Source of the DNA: CBDCHC01 sp965217075
Lineage (GTDB): Bacteria > Pseudomonadota > Gammaproteobacteria > PS1 > Pseudothioglobaceae
Direction: 5' to 3'
DNA length: 64,000 nucleotides
Assembly (NCBI GenBank): GCA_965217075.1
Contig: CBDCHC010000001.1
Span: forward strand, 124,001-188,000
Shown here: piece by piece, positions 9,839 to 19,435 of the stretch
Layout of the letters: every line of letters begins with the position of its first letter
How positions within the stretch are numbered: position 1 is the first letter of the stretch
Made by a program: the position numbers and the translations under genes
The notes under the pieces: model-generated
Told to the model about the DNA's origin: nothing
Database searches by the model: none
The model's input: only the letters and a program-made list of their open reading frames with translations

Positions 9839-11455
9839 TTAATTCATAATTAAATTTTTATCATTTTGTGAATAATCAATAGCAACATCAATTAAATGTA
9901 CTCCTTTTTGCCTAAAGGCATTATTTATAGTTGGTATAAATTCACTGCTTGCTGTTATTTTATGGCCAATAGCACCATAACTATCAGCATATTTAATAAA
10001 ATCAGGATTATTAAAATCTAGTCCAAAATCATTAAAACCACTATTTTGTTGCTTCCATTTAATCATGCCATAACTATTATCAACTAAAACAATAACTACA
10101 AGATTTAATTTAAGCCTTACTGCTGTTTCAAGTTCTTGAGAATTCATCATAAAACCACCATCACCACATACTGCTATAATTTGCCTATCTGGGTAAATAA
10201 TAGCAGCAGCCATAGCTACAGGAAGTCCAGCACCCATAGTTGCCAGAGCATTATCAAGCAACAATGTATTTGGCTCTAAAGTATGATAATGCCTAGCAAA
10301 CCATAATTTAAACATACCATTATCTAAAGAAACAATACCATTATCATCTAATACTTTACGAACATCACTAACAATGCGTTGTGGCAACATAGGAAAAGAA
10401 TTATCATTATCTAAATGATGCACTGCATAAGATATTTTATTACGAATAGAGGTAAGCCAACTATTATCACAACTATAATCATCTAATTCGTCTATAAGTC
10501 TGTTAATAGAATTACTAATATTACCAACTACCTCTACTTGTGGATAATAAATATCTTTTATTTGTGCTGAATGGAAATTAATATGAATAACTTGTTGTTT
10601 ATCGCCATGCATAATAAATGGTGGTTTTTCTATAATATCGTGTCCTGCATTAATAATTAAATCAGCTTTTTTAATTGCTTCATGCACATAATCTCCAGAT
10701 GAAAATGCTGCAGTTCCTAAAAAATAATCACCGTCTCCAGTTAATACACCCTTGCCCATTTGTGTATTAAAAAACATCATTTTAGTTTTGTTAACAAAAT
10801 TAGATAACGGCTCTCTAACAACTTTACGATTAGCACCAGCGCCAACCAATAATAGTGGTCTTTTAGCTGCTTTAATAGCACTTATAGCTTTAGCTATTGC
10901 TTTATCACTAGCAAATACTCTATGAATAGTTTGTTTAATGAACACACTATCATCGCTAACTTCTTCTGCAGCAACATCTTCTGGTAATTCTAAATGCACG
11001 GCACCAGGTCTTTCTTCCTCTGCAATACGAAAAGCACCTCGCACTAATGATGGAATTTGCCTGCTATAAATAATTTGATCAGAATCTTTAACAAGTGGCT
11101 CCATCATTCTTACAATATCAAGCATTTGAAATTTACCCTGCAAACCTGCATTAATAGGTTTTTGACCTGTAATTACTACTAGCGGCATTGCTCCTAATTG
11201 AGCATAAGCAACAGCTGTAACTAAATTAGTAGCGCCAGGGCCAAGAGTTGACAAACAAACCCCTGCTTTGCCAGTCAAACGACCATATGTTGCTGCCATA
11301 AAAGCTGCTGCTTGTTCATGTCTTGTTAGAATAAATTTAATTTTAGAATTTTTTAACGAATCAAGTAAATCAAGATTCTCTTCACCTGGGATGCCAAATA
11401 TATATTTAACTCCTTCATTTTCAAGAGACTTTATTAATAAATCTGATGCTTTCAT
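9839..11455 (-). CDS. Thiamine diphosphate enzyme, acetolactate synthase large subunit-like
   Basis: A 538-residue ThDP-dependent enzyme of the acetohydroxyacid synthase/pyruvate oxidase group. The catalytic glutamate is in LTRHEQAAAFMA near residue 47. The central domain resembles the FAD/nucleotide-binding domain, and the ThDP-Mg motif is complete in CGDGGFMMNSQELETA through VDNSYGMIKWKQ. No ilvN-like regulatory subunit and no ilvC/ilvD lie beside it, so a housekeeping branched-chain role is uncertain. The neighbour is an aldehyde dehydrogenase, which suggests decarboxylation of a 2-oxoacid or a carboligation with an aldehyde product. The family is clear; the substrate is not. Confidence 0.85.
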   Translation of the reverse strand: MKASDLLIKSLENEGVKYIFGIPGEENLDLLDSLKNSKIKFILTRHEQAAAFMAATYGRLTGKAGVCLSTLGPGATNLVTAVAYAQLGAMPLVVITGQKPINAGLQGKFQMLDIVRMMEPLVKDSDQIIYSRQIPSLVRGAFRIAEEERPGAVHLELPEDVAAEEVSDDSVFIKQTIHRVFASDKAIAKAISAIKAAKRPLLLVGAGANRKVVREPLSNFVNKTKMMFFNTQMGKGVLTGDGDYFLGTAAFSSGDYVHEAIKKADLIINAGHDIIEKPPFIMHGDKQQVIHINFHSAQIKDIYYPQVEVVGNISNSINRLIDELDDYSCDNSWLTSIRNKISYAVHHLDNDNSFPMLPQRIVSDVRKVLDDNGIVSLDNGMFKLWFARHYHTLEPNTLLLDNALATMGAGLPVAMAAAIIYPDRQIIAVCGDGGFMMNSQELETAVRLKLNLVVIVLVDNSYGMIKWKQQNSGFNDFGLDFNNPDFIKYADSYGAIGHKITASSEFIPTINNAFRQKGVHLIDVAIDYSQNDKNLIMN

Positions 11456-11571
11456 TATAAATTATTATAAAAGTAAATAAAAAAATTGTATTCTACCATT
11501 ATATAATATAGGAAAATATTTTTTTTAGGTAAAATTTAAATTATTAAAAACCAACAAGGCTCTTAATCTTA

Positions 11572-12909
11572 ATGCAAAAAAAAATTGAATTATTATCTCC
11601 AGCTGGTAGTATAAAAAATATGCGTTATGCTTTTGCTTACGGAGCCGACGCTGTTTATGCTGGCGAACCTCGCTATTCTTTACGAGTACGTAATAATGGT
11701 TTTGACTATAAAACACTATCTGTAGCTATACATGAGGCGCATACCTTACATAAAAAATTTTTCCTTACTTCTAATATTATTCCTCATAATACTAAAATTA
11801 AAACATACATAAAAGATATAGAACCAATAATTAAGCTAAAACCAGATGCCCTTATTATGGCAGATAGCGGACTTATAATGATGGTAAGAGAGCAATTTCC
11901 AGAAGTAAATATTCATTTATCAGTGCAGGCAAATACTACTAATTATGCTAGTGTTAAATTTTGGCAAAAAATCGGTATTAAAAGAATTATATTGTCAAGA
12001 GAATTATCACTTGATGAAATAAAAGAAATACGCGATAAATGCCCTGACATTGAGCTTGAAGTTTTTGTGCATGGCGCCTTATGTATTGCATATTCTGGCA
12101 GATGCTTATTGTCTGGTTATTTTAATCATAGAGACCCAAATCAAGGCTCTTGTACAAATTCATGTCGTTGGAAATATGATGTAAAAGATGCTAAACAAAA
12201 TTTAAATGGTGACATTGAAGAAGTACCAAAATTAGCGTTATTAGAAGAAGAAGGCAGAAAAGGAGAGTTAATGCCAATAGAAGAAGATAAACATGGCACC
12301 TATATTATGAATTCTAAAGATTTGCGTGCAGTAGAACACATACAAACATTAGTTGATATCGGCATTAATTCATTAAAAATTGAAGGCAGAACAAAATCTC
12401 ATTATTACACAGCAAGAACAGCGCAAGTTTACAAAAAAGCTATAGATGATGCTCTTAATAATAAAGAGTTTAACCCAGTAGCTTTTGGTATCTTAGAAAA
12501 CTTAGCTAACCGTGGTTATACTGACGGCTTTTATAGAAGACATCAACCAGAAGAATTACAAAATTATTTTACTAACTATTCTCAGTCACACAAACAACAA
12601 GTTGTAGGTGAAATAATAAAATATGAAAAAAATAAAGTGCTAATAAATGTTATGAATAAATTTAGCTTAGGAGATTCTATAGAAGTAATATTACCCACAA
12701 AGTGCTTTAATAGTAAAATTACCAGCATCATTGATGAGCATAATAATATATTACAAACAGCCAAAGGCAGTGGCTATATAGTATGGATTAACATGCCAGA
12801 AATTAATCCCGAAAAAGGATTTATCGCTAAGAATTTTGACAAAATCAATATAAAAACAAAAAATAAAAAAAAAGACCCTAAACAAAAAATACGCCGCCCT
12901 GCTTGGTAA
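11572..12909 (+). CDS. trhP: tRNA 5-hydroxyuridine synthesis protein TrhP (peptidase U32 family)
   Basis: A 445-residue U32-family protein, close in length to E. coli TrhP/YegQ. It opens with ELLSPAGSIKNMRYAFAYG and carries FVHGALCIAYSGRC, then GSCTNSCRW, the cysteine cluster expected to hold an iron-sulfur centre. The family acts in prephenate-dependent hydroxylation of U34 in several tRNAs rather than as a true protease. A C-terminal beta-barrel-like domain (VVGEIIKYEKNKVLI) and a basic tail end the protein. It is divergent from the ThDP gene and convergent with proS. Confidence 0.88.
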   Translation: MQKKIELLSPAGSIKNMRYAFAYGADAVYAGEPRYSLRVRNNGFDYKTLSVAIHEAHTLHKKFFLTSNIIPHNTKIKTYIKDIEPIIKLKPDALIMADSGLIMMVREQFPEVNIHLSVQANTTNYASVKFWQKIGIKRIILSRELSLDEIKEIRDKCPDIELEVFVHGALCIAYSGRCLLSGYFNHRDPNQGSCTNSCRWKYDVKDAKQNLNGDIEEVPKLALLEEEGRKGELMPIEEDKHGTYIMNSKDLRAVEHIQTLVDIGINSLKIEGRTKSHYYTARTAQVYKKAIDDALNNKEFNPVAFGILENLANRGYTDGFYRRHQPEELQNYFTNYSQSHKQQVVGEIIKYEKNKVLINVMNKFSLGDSIEVILPTKCFNSKITSIIDEHNNILQTAKGSGYIVWINMPEINPEKGFIAKNFDKINIKTKNKKKDPKQKIRRPAW

Positions 12910-12940
12910 AATATCAAACTTATTATAACAAGATATATTA

Positions 12941-14620
12941 TTAAACTTTATGCTGAATAAATTTTATAATATTATTTAATTTAACTTCTACTTTATCACT
13001 AGTATTGCGAGCTTTATACTCAACGCTATTATTATCAACATGAGTATCACTAATTACAATTCTATGTAAAATTCCTATTAAATCACTATCTTTCAGCATA
13101 ATACCTACTCTTTCTTTCCTATCATCAAGCAAAACATCTATATTATTGTCTATAAATTTATTATATAAATCATCTGCCATATTTTTTACTCTAACTGATT
13201 TATGATAATTAATAGGTATAATTATTAGCTGAAAAGGACTAATGTTTGCAGGGAAAATAATCCCATTATTGTCAAAATTTTGCTCAATTATAGCAGCTAT
13301 AATTCTACTAACACCAATACCATAGCAACCCATTTGCATAATTTTTTGCTTGCCATTTTCGCTAATTACTCCAGCATTCATTGCTTTAGTATATGTATCG
13401 CCAAGCTGAAAAATATGCCCAATTTCTATACCTCGTTTTATAATTAATTTACCTTTACCGCACGGACTCACATCACCTGCTACTGCGCTACGCAAATCTT
13501 TAGCCTGATAATCAATACCATCCCAATTAACTCCCGTTAAATGTTTATCTTTAATATTAGCTCCACATACAAAATCTACGCTATTTTCTGCGCTAAAATC
13601 TATAATAAGTGGTATTTTTAGATCTTTAATACCAATAAATCCAATTGGCAAATCTAAATGTATTATTTCTTTATCGTTTGCAAATGTAAAATCACCAATT
13701 ACTTTATTTAACTTTAAGTTATTTATCTCGTGATCTGCTCTAAGAGCTATAGCAATGAATTTATCTTTGGTGTCTTTAACTATAATAGTTTTAATTATAT
13801 TATCTAAACTAATTTGTAGAAATTTAGTTAAATCTTTAATATTTTTAATATTAGGTGTATCAATTTCATTAACTTTAGCACTTCCTTTTGCTTTACCAAT
13901 AACAGAAAATTCTACTCGTTCAATATTTGCTGCATAATCTGAATTATCAGAAAAACATATTTCATCCTCACCACTTGTAGCCATGACATGAAATTCAATA
14001 GAATTTTGCCCACCAATACTACCATTATCAGCTAAAACTGCACGAAAATTAAGGCCAATTTTATTAAAAATATTAATATAAGCATTATGCATTTTATTAA
14101 ATTCTACTTGCATGCTTTTTTGATTAAGATGAAAAGAATAAGCATCTTTCATAATAAATTCTCTAGCTCTTATTACTCCAAAACGCGGACGAATTTCATC
14201 GCGAAATTTAGTATAAATTTGATAAAAATTTTGTGGTAATTGCTTATAACTGCGTAAATATTTTCTTACTAAATCAGTTATAACCTCTTCATGTGTTGGC
14301 GCTAAACAAAAATCACGCTGCTGTCTATCTTTAAGTCGTAATAATTCAGCACCATATTTATGCCATCTTTTAGTCTCTTGCCATAACTCAGCTGGCTGCA
14401 TAATTGGCATTAATATCTCTTGCGCTCCTATTTTATTCATTTCTTGGCGAATAATATTTTCAATTTTTCTTAATACTTTTAAACCAAGCGGTAAATATGA
14501 ATATAAGCCTGAAGCTAATTTAGTTATCATGCCAGCTCTTATCATTAATTGATGTGAAATTATTTGTGCATCATTTGGCGACTCTTTTTGTGTTGGAATC
14601 AAAATTTGACTTCTACGCAT
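12941..14620 (-). CDS. proS: Prolyl-tRNA synthetase
   Basis: A 559-residue bacterial-type class II synthetase. Motif 2 is visible in FRDEIRPRFGVIRAREF and motif 3 in GCYGIGVSRIIAAIIEQ. A YbaK-like editing insertion lies between them (about residues 225-385), with the K-containing IIVKDTKDKFIAIAL stretch. A C-terminal anticodon-binding domain (INYHKSVRVKNMADDLYNKF, then LLDDRKERVGIMLKDSDLIG) completes the enzyme. It charges tRNA-Pro and edits Ala-tRNA-Pro. The gene lies 6 bases downstream of the hemL start side, on the same strand, and probably belongs to a tmk-holB-hemL-proS series. Confidence 0.96.
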   Translation of the reverse strand: MRRSQILIPTQKESPNDAQIISHQLMIRAGMITKLASGLYSYLPLGLKVLRKIENIIRQEMNKIGAQEILMPIMQPAELWQETKRWHKYGAELLRLKDRQQRDFCLAPTHEEVITDLVRKYLRSYKQLPQNFYQIYTKFRDEIRPRFGVIRAREFIMKDAYSFHLNQKSMQVEFNKMHNAYINIFNKIGLNFRAVLADNGSIGGQNSIEFHVMATSGEDEICFSDNSDYAANIERVEFSVIGKAKGSAKVNEIDTPNIKNIKDLTKFLQISLDNIIKTIIVKDTKDKFIAIALRADHEINNLKLNKVIGDFTFANDKEIIHLDLPIGFIGIKDLKIPLIIDFSAENSVDFVCGANIKDKHLTGVNWDGIDYQAKDLRSAVAGDVSPCGKGKLIIKRGIEIGHIFQLGDTYTKAMNAGVISENGKQKIMQMGCYGIGVSRIIAAIIEQNFDNNGIIFPANISPFQLIIIPINYHKSVRVKNMADDLYNKFIDNNIDVLLDDRKERVGIMLKDSDLIGILHRIVISDTHVDNNSVEYKARNTSDKVEVKLNNIIKFIQHKV

Positions 14621-14626
14621 AATAGA

Positions 14627-15913
14627 TTAATTAAAATTAGTAAATATTTTATCAGCAATCATAATTACCTTGTCAATATCATCATCGCTATGAGCGCTGG
14701 AAACAAAACCAGCTTCAAAAGCTGAAGGAGCAAAATAAACTCCATTTGCTAACATTAAATGAAAAAACTTTTTAAATGCTTTCATATCACAATTATCTAG
14801 TTGTTTAAAACTAACTATATTTTCATTACTGAAAAATAAACCAAACATACTACCAACATTATTACTACTAATAGCAATATTATTATTTTTTGCAACTTTT
14901 TTTATACCTGTTATAAGTTTTTCTGTTTTAAGACTTAATTGTTTATATAAATTTTTATCTGCCGATAATTGCTCCAACATACTAAGTCCTGCTGCCATTG
15001 CTAAAGGATTACCTGATAGCGTTCCTGCTTGATAAACACCTCCTATTGGCGCTAAATGTTGCATAATTTCACTCTTACCACCAAATGCACCAACAGGTAA
15101 ACCACCACCAATAATCTTACCTAAAGTAATTAAATCTGGTTTAATATTATAAAGTTCTGTTGCTCCACCTAAAGCTACTCTAAAACCACTCATAACTTCA
15201 TCAAAAATCAATACAGCGCCACTATCGCTACAAACCTCTCTTAATGTTTGTAAAAATGCTATATTAGCAGGAATAAGATTCATATTACCAGCAATAGGCT
15301 CTACAATAATAGCAGCAATTTGATTACCAATTTGATTAAAAATATCACGCACTTGTTTGCTATTATTGTATGTTAAAGTTATAGTTTGTTCTGCAAGTAC
15401 AGCTGGTACACCTGGTGATGTTGGTACACCAATAGTTAAAGCTCCACTACCAGCTTTAACTAACAATGAATCTGAATGACCATGATAACAACCTTCAAAT
15501 TTAATAATTTTATCACGTGCTGTATAACCTCTAGCAAGCCGTATAGCACTCATTGTAGCCTCAGTACCAGAATTAACCATGCGTAACAACTCAATAGCTG
15601 GCATTAATTGACAAATCTTTTTAGCTAATTTTGTTTCTAATAAAGTTGGCGCTCCAAAACTAAGTCCGTCTTTAGCGGTACTGGTGATTGCATTTATTAT
15701 CTTTTTATTAGCATGACCTAAAATCATTGGACCCCATGAACCAACAAAATCAATATATTTATTATCATCAATATCAAATAAATAAGCGCCATCTCCGTGT
15801 TTAAAATAAATAGGATTACCGCCAACTCCGCTAAAAGAGCGTACTGGAGAATTTACCCCACCAACAATATATTTTTTTGCATCACTAAAACTTTGTTCTG
15901 ATTTTGTTCTCAT
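14627..15913 (-). CDS. hemL: Glutamate-1-semialdehyde 2,1-aminomutase
   Basis: A 428-residue PLP-dependent class III aminotransferase fold. GGVNSPVRSF at the N-terminus and FEGCYHGHSDSLLVKAGSG are HemL signatures. The PLP lysine is in LGKIIGGGLPVGAFGG near residue 267, and GTLSGNPLAMAAGL follows. The enzyme makes 5-aminolevulinate from glutamate-1-semialdehyde, the C5 entry to heme. Heme is needed for the cytochromes of the neighbouring cbb3 oxidase. Length is normal and the start is supported by homology at MRTKSEQSFSDAKKYIVGGV. Confidence 0.97.
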   Translation of the reverse strand: MRTKSEQSFSDAKKYIVGGVNSPVRSFSGVGGNPIYFKHGDGAYLFDIDDNKYIDFVGSWGPMILGHANKKIINAITSTAKDGLSFGAPTLLETKLAKKICQLMPAIELLRMVNSGTEATMSAIRLARGYTARDKIIKFEGCYHGHSDSLLVKAGSGALTIGVPTSPGVPAVLAEQTITLTYNNSKQVRDIFNQIGNQIAAIIVEPIAGNMNLIPANIAFLQTLREVCSDSGAVLIFDEVMSGFRVALGGATELYNIKPDLITLGKIIGGGLPVGAFGGKSEIMQHLAPIGGVYQAGTLSGNPLAMAAGLSMLEQLSADKNLYKQLSLKTEKLITGIKKVAKNNNIAISSNNVGSMFGLFFSNENIVSFKQLDNCDMKAFKKFFHLMLANGVYFAPSAFEAGFVSSAHSDDDIDKVIMIADKIFTNFN

Positions 15914-15954
15914 TGTTTTTATTTAATATAAAAGAAATAATTTTAATATACAGG

Positions 15955-16953
15955 CTAAGTTTTGAGTAACTTAGGATATTTTTTCAAATTCATAATATGT
16001 GACCATATTATTAAAATATTATCTAACAATAATTTAATATTAATTGTCGTATAAACAAGACTTTTAGCATAATTTACGTCTGCAAGTAATTTAAAAAACA
16101 TTTCTATATCAACTTTATTTATAATATGAGTATGTAGTTTATCTGTAATTTTTACTTTATTTATTTTAAAATAAATACTTAATATAAGTAAATTTTGTAA
16201 ACAATCAAGCACTATTTTTTCTTGATTGCTTGTATTGTCTATATCATTAATATTATTAGGATTTATTGCCATAGTTATTAATTGTTGTCTAAATTTATCT
16301 GCTATTTTATAACTACCATCTGTTATCTTATTAACTACAATTTGTGGTACAAAATTATCTGCTATAAGCATAGATTTTAATAACTCTTCATCTATCTTTT
16401 TACTAACATTAATATTAATCCAACTAATAGAATCTTTATAATTTGGAGTATTTATATGTATTTTTTGACAACGAGATAATAGAGTTGGAATAATATTTTT
16501 AATATTATGCACTAATAAAATAATTAAAGTATTTGCCCTTGGCTCTTCTAGAGTTTTAAGTAGCGCATTAGCACTATTTACATTCATTTCATCAGCATAT
16601 TTAATTATACCAATTTGTAATTTATCATTAGTTTTAGCAATAAAATCACAAAAATTACGCACTTGCTCTACGCGAATATCTTGATATTTTTGTTTAGTTT
16701 TGGTATTTTTTTCTCTTTGTATATATATAAGAGGAGAATAATTAGAATACCTAAGTAAAAATTCACTATCATCAGTTTTAAGGTTATCTTGACTAACATC
16801 TATGGTTGTAATTTGACTAATAAAATGCTGTATTAATTCTAATTTACCAATATCTTTTGCTCCACTTAAAATAATAGCGTGTGGCATATGAGCTGTATCG
16901 GTTAATTGTAATAAATTATCTAGGGGCTTTTGTAGCCAAGGTTTTAACTGCAT
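15955..16953 (-). CDS. holB: DNA polymerase III delta' subunit
   Basis: A 332-residue clamp-loader protein of the AAA+ fold. AIILSGAKDIGKLELIQHFI is a degenerate P-loop. VEQVRNFCDFI, IIKYADEMNVNSANALLKTL and EEPRANTLIILLVHN are typical for delta'. The sensor 1/arginine-finger region is visible in PTLLSRCQKI. The zinc-binding cysteines seen in many HolB proteins are absent. It overlaps the end of tmk by 10 bases, the conserved tmk-holB order. The C-terminal half is very lysine/isoleucine-rich, like the rest of this genome, and poorly conserved. Confidence 0.88.
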   Translation of the reverse strand: MQLKPWLQKPLDNLLQLTDTAHMPHAIILSGAKDIGKLELIQHFISQITTIDVSQDNLKTDDSEFLLRYSNYSPLIYIQREKNTKTKQKYQDIRVEQVRNFCDFIAKTNDKLQIGIIKYADEMNVNSANALLKTLEEPRANTLIILLVHNIKNIIPTLLSRCQKIHINTPNYKDSISWININVSKKIDEELLKSMLIADNFVPQIVVNKITDGSYKIADKFRQQLITMAINPNNINDIDNTSNQEKIVLDCLQNLLILSIYFKINKVKITDKLHTHIINKVDIEMFFKLLADVNYAKSLVYTTINIKLLLDNILIIWSHIMNLKKYPKLLKT

Positions 16954-17567
16954 AATTTATCTAATATATTAAAGATTTGTTCTTTAGTATTTTTAATTGA
17001 ACTATTAGCATTTATAATTTTTATTCTTTGTTTATTAAGTATTATCCTTTTTTTAAATGCTATAAAAACGTTATTATAAAAAACATTATTTTCATTTTCA
17101 AACCTATCGCTATAGCTTCTTTTTTTCATTCTTTCTAATGATTTTTTTAAAGTTATGTCTAAAAATAATGACAAATCTGGCTTAAAATTTGTTAATACTA
17201 AATTTTCTAATTGTTCAATATAATTAAAATCTATCCCACGGCCTCCACCTTGATAGCCATAAGAACTATCAATAAATCTATCACTAATAACCCAAATATT
17301 ATCAGCCAAAGCCGGTTTAATTTTTGTTTCAATATGTTCGATTCTATCTGCAAACATTAATAATAATTCTGCTGATGCTGTAATATTACCAGTATCTTTA
17401 TCTAATAATATTTGCCGAATTTTTTTTCCTAATTTTGTGCCTCCAGGCTCTCTGGTAATTAAAGCTTTAATTCCTTTATTTTTTAAATATTTAGCTATAT
17501 ATTTAATTTGCGTGCTTTTACCAGCGCCCTCAATTCCCTCAATAGTAATAAATTTAGCTTTTTGCAT
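16944..17567 (-). CDS. tmk: Thymidylate kinase
   Basis: A 207-residue P-loop kinase. Walker A is GIEGAGKST (about residues 10-18), followed by LITREPGGTKLGKKIRQILL. The DR(F/Y) motif is in WVISDRFIDSSYGYQGGGRG, and the LID region is RMKKRSYSDRFENEN. It converts dTMP to dTDP. The product is full length. The gene is followed directly by holB with overlapping codons. A 14-bp perfect palindrome lies 15-28 bases upstream of the start codon. Confidence 0.95.
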   Translation of the reverse strand: MQKAKFITIEGIEGAGKSTQIKYIAKYLKNKGIKALITREPGGTKLGKKIRQILLDKDTGNITASAELLLMFADRIEHIETKIKPALADNIWVISDRFIDSSYGYQGGGRGIDFNYIEQLENLVLTNFKPDLSLFLDITLKKSLERMKKRSYSDRFENENNVFYNNVFIAFKKRIILNKQRIKIINANSSIKNTKEQIFNILDKLCS

Positions 17568-17581
17568 TTCAAAATAATAAT

Positions 17582-17595
17582 TGTCTAATTAGACA
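17582..17595. promoter_or_regulatory. Perfect 14-bp palindrome upstream of tmk
   Basis: TGTCTAATTAGACA is a perfect palindrome in the 101-base gap between the tmk start and the ccoP stop. It could be an operator for tmk or a small hairpin after ccoP, but the 7-bp arms leave no loop, so protein binding is the better guess. No regulator is suggested by the sequence itself. Confidence 0.3.
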
Positions 17596-17668
17596 GTAAT
17601 TTTATATGCTATAGAATTAAATTATAAAAAACTTTACAAATTCAATTAAAAATATAACTAAATAAAAA

Positions 17669-18541
17669 CTATTTACCGCCGCCTAACTGATGTACAAATA
17701 TTGCTAATTTTTTAATTTTATTTTTATCTAAAACTTTAGAGTTAGCAAAATTAGGCATAACAGCTTCTCTTGAATCTTTGTTATTTTGATTAACACCATG
17801 CAAAATAGTTCTAAGTATGCTATCTTTTTGATTATCAGATCTAAAACGATAAATACTATCAGTAAGATTAGCACCACCTAAAATTTTAAAACCTGTCATA
17901 GTTGGCAAATGACACGCTACACAACCTTTAGTCATATATAAAGACTTACCTTTAGCATTTTTACCCTTACTTAAAACAAAATCAGTTAAAGTATTAGCTT
18001 CTTTATCAGTCAATAACGCTCGATGTGCTGGCATATTACCCTTACGACCATTTAAAATAGAAGTATGAATATTATTAATAGTCCCGCCATACAACCAATC
18101 ATCATCTAATAACACAGGAAAATCAACATTACCTTGTCCGCCAGCTCCATGACAAGCAGCACAATTATCACCAAATAAAGTTTTAGCTGTTTTTACGGCA
18201 TAATTAGTTAATTCTTTATCTTGTAAAATTTCAGCTACATTTTTATCATTAATTGCTTTTTCTTGTTTAGAAAATTTTCTCTCTTTATAGTCGTTTAATG
18301 CTTTAACAGATTCTTTATATTCACTAATTGACGTCCAATTAGCAACTCCTTTTGTGTGCTCACCAAACCAAGGAATAGTAGGATAATATATAGTATAAAT
18401 AACTACAGAAATAGCGCTAATATATAAAGCTATCATATACCATCTTGGTGGCCTATTATTTAACTCTCGTATATCTTGTTCTTTGTCCCAAAAATGCCCT
18501 GTATTATTTTCATTTGGAAATGGATTTTTATGTTCACTCAT
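17669..18541 (-). CDS. ccoP: cbb3-type cytochrome c oxidase subunit III (diheme CcoP)
   Basis: A 290-residue subunit with the usual short cytoplasmic start (GHFWDKEQDIRELNNRPPRW). One membrane segment lies around residues 34-54, and there are two periplasmic c-type heme sites, CAACH near residue 133 and CVACH near residue 208. Methionines in GNMPAHR and AVMPNF are candidate axial ligands. It passes electrons from soluble cytochromes or CcoO to the catalytic subunit. A strong ribosome-binding site (GGAG, six bases before ATG) overlaps the ccoQ end. It is the last gene of ccoNOQP. Confidence 0.96.
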   Translation of the reverse strand: MSEHKNPFPNENNTGHFWDKEQDIRELNNRPPRWYMIALYISAISVVIYTIYYPTIPWFGEHTKGVANWTSISEYKESVKALNDYKERKFSKQEKAINDKNVAEILQDKELTNYAVKTAKTLFGDNCAACHGAGGQGNVDFPVLLDDDWLYGGTINNIHTSILNGRKGNMPAHRALLTDKEANTLTDFVLSKGKNAKGKSLYMTKGCVACHLPTMTGFKILGGANLTDSIYRFRSDNQKDSILRTILHGVNQNNKDSREAVMPNFANSKVLDKNKIKKLAIFVHQLGGGK

Positions 18542-18550
18542 TTTTGCTCC

Positions 18551-18688
18551 TTAATCTTCGTTGGGAATATTACTAAATTTTTCAAATTTTTTACTTCTTT
18601 TTGGATTAAAAGCATAAACATATGCTATTAACATTAAAATAGCAATTGTTATAGTAAAAATTAATCCAAACCAATCAGTAGTTGTCAT
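18551..18688 (-). CDS. ccoQ: cbb3-type cytochrome c oxidase small subunit CcoQ
   Basis: This 45-residue frame sits between ccoO and ccoP. It starts three bases after the ccoO stop and ends nine bases before the ccoP start. The protein begins MTTTDWFGLIFTITIAILML, a single membrane helix, continues to AYVYAFNPKRSKKFE and ends in an acidic NED tail. This is the CcoQ (FixQ) pattern of one helix followed by a basic-acidic cytoplasmic tail. CcoQ stabilises assembly of CcoP with the CcoNO core. Its length, position and sequence make the call firm even though the gene is very short. Confidence 0.9.
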   Translation of the reverse strand: MTTTDWFGLIFTITIAILMLIAYVYAFNPKRSKKFEKFSNIPNED

Positions 18689-18691
18689 ATT

Positions 18692-19426
18692 TTATTTACG
18701 ATACTCAACACCTTCTTCAAATTTAACCATTGTGCCTAAAACCTGTAAGTAGGCAATAATAGCATCCATAGCTGTTTTATTTTCAACTGTTTTTGCTGCT
18801 TCTTTTATATCATCTTCAGTGTATGGCACACCAAGTTTTTGCATACCTTTCATGTGTACTGTTATAGTTTTACCGCTAACTTTTTCTTTTTCTAAAAATT
18901 GATATCTTGGCATTACTGACTCAGGAACTACTGCTCGTGGATCACGCATATGCAATAAATGCCATTCATTTGAATATTTATCACCAACTCTAGCTAAATC
19001 AGGTCCAGTTCTTTTTGATCCCCATTGAAACGGATGATCGTATATAGACTCAACTGCTAAAGAAAAATGACCATAACGTTCATTTTCATCTCTAAACGGC
19101 CTAATCATTTGTGAATGACACAAATAACACCCTTCTCTTTGATAAACATCTCTACCAGCAAGTTCAAGAGCAGTGTAAGGGCGCATTCCATCTCCAGCCT
19201 TCCAATCAGATAATTTTTGCCCTGCTTTACGCTGCCATAAAACATTAGGAAATTTTTTAGTACCGTCTTTATTAAGAGCTGTACTTTCTATAACATTATT
19301 ATTAGTAAATAAAGGCACTATTTGTACAATACCTGCTAAAGATACTGATAAAGCCAAACCTAAATACAATGCAAAAATATTTTTTTCTGCAAAAGACTGA
19401 AAACTTTGTTTATTATTATTTGCCAT
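18692..19426 (-). CDS. ccoO: cbb3-type cytochrome c oxidase subunit II (monoheme CcoO)
   Basis: A 244-residue membrane-anchored cytochrome. The N-terminal anchor is about residues 14-36. The heme motif CYLCHSQMIRPFRDE is near residue 100, and the typical YGHFSLAVES, PFQWGSKRTGPDLARVGDKY and VMPRYQFL blocks follow. It relays electrons from CcoP to CcoN. A good ribosome-binding site (AGGAG, six bases from ATG) precedes it, nine bases after the ccoN stop. Length is slightly above the usual ~200-240. Confidence 0.96.
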   Translation of the reverse strand: MANNNKQSFQSFAEKNIFALYLGLALSVSLAGIVQIVPLFTNNNVIESTALNKDGTKKFPNVLWQRKAGQKLSDWKAGDGMRPYTALELAGRDVYQREGCYLCHSQMIRPFRDENERYGHFSLAVESIYDHPFQWGSKRTGPDLARVGDKYSNEWHLLHMRDPRAVVPESVMPRYQFLEKEKVSGKTITVHMKGMQKLGVPYTEDDIKEAAKTVENKTAMDAIIAYLQVLGTMVKFEEGVEYRK

Positions 19427-19435
19427 TTTTATCTC

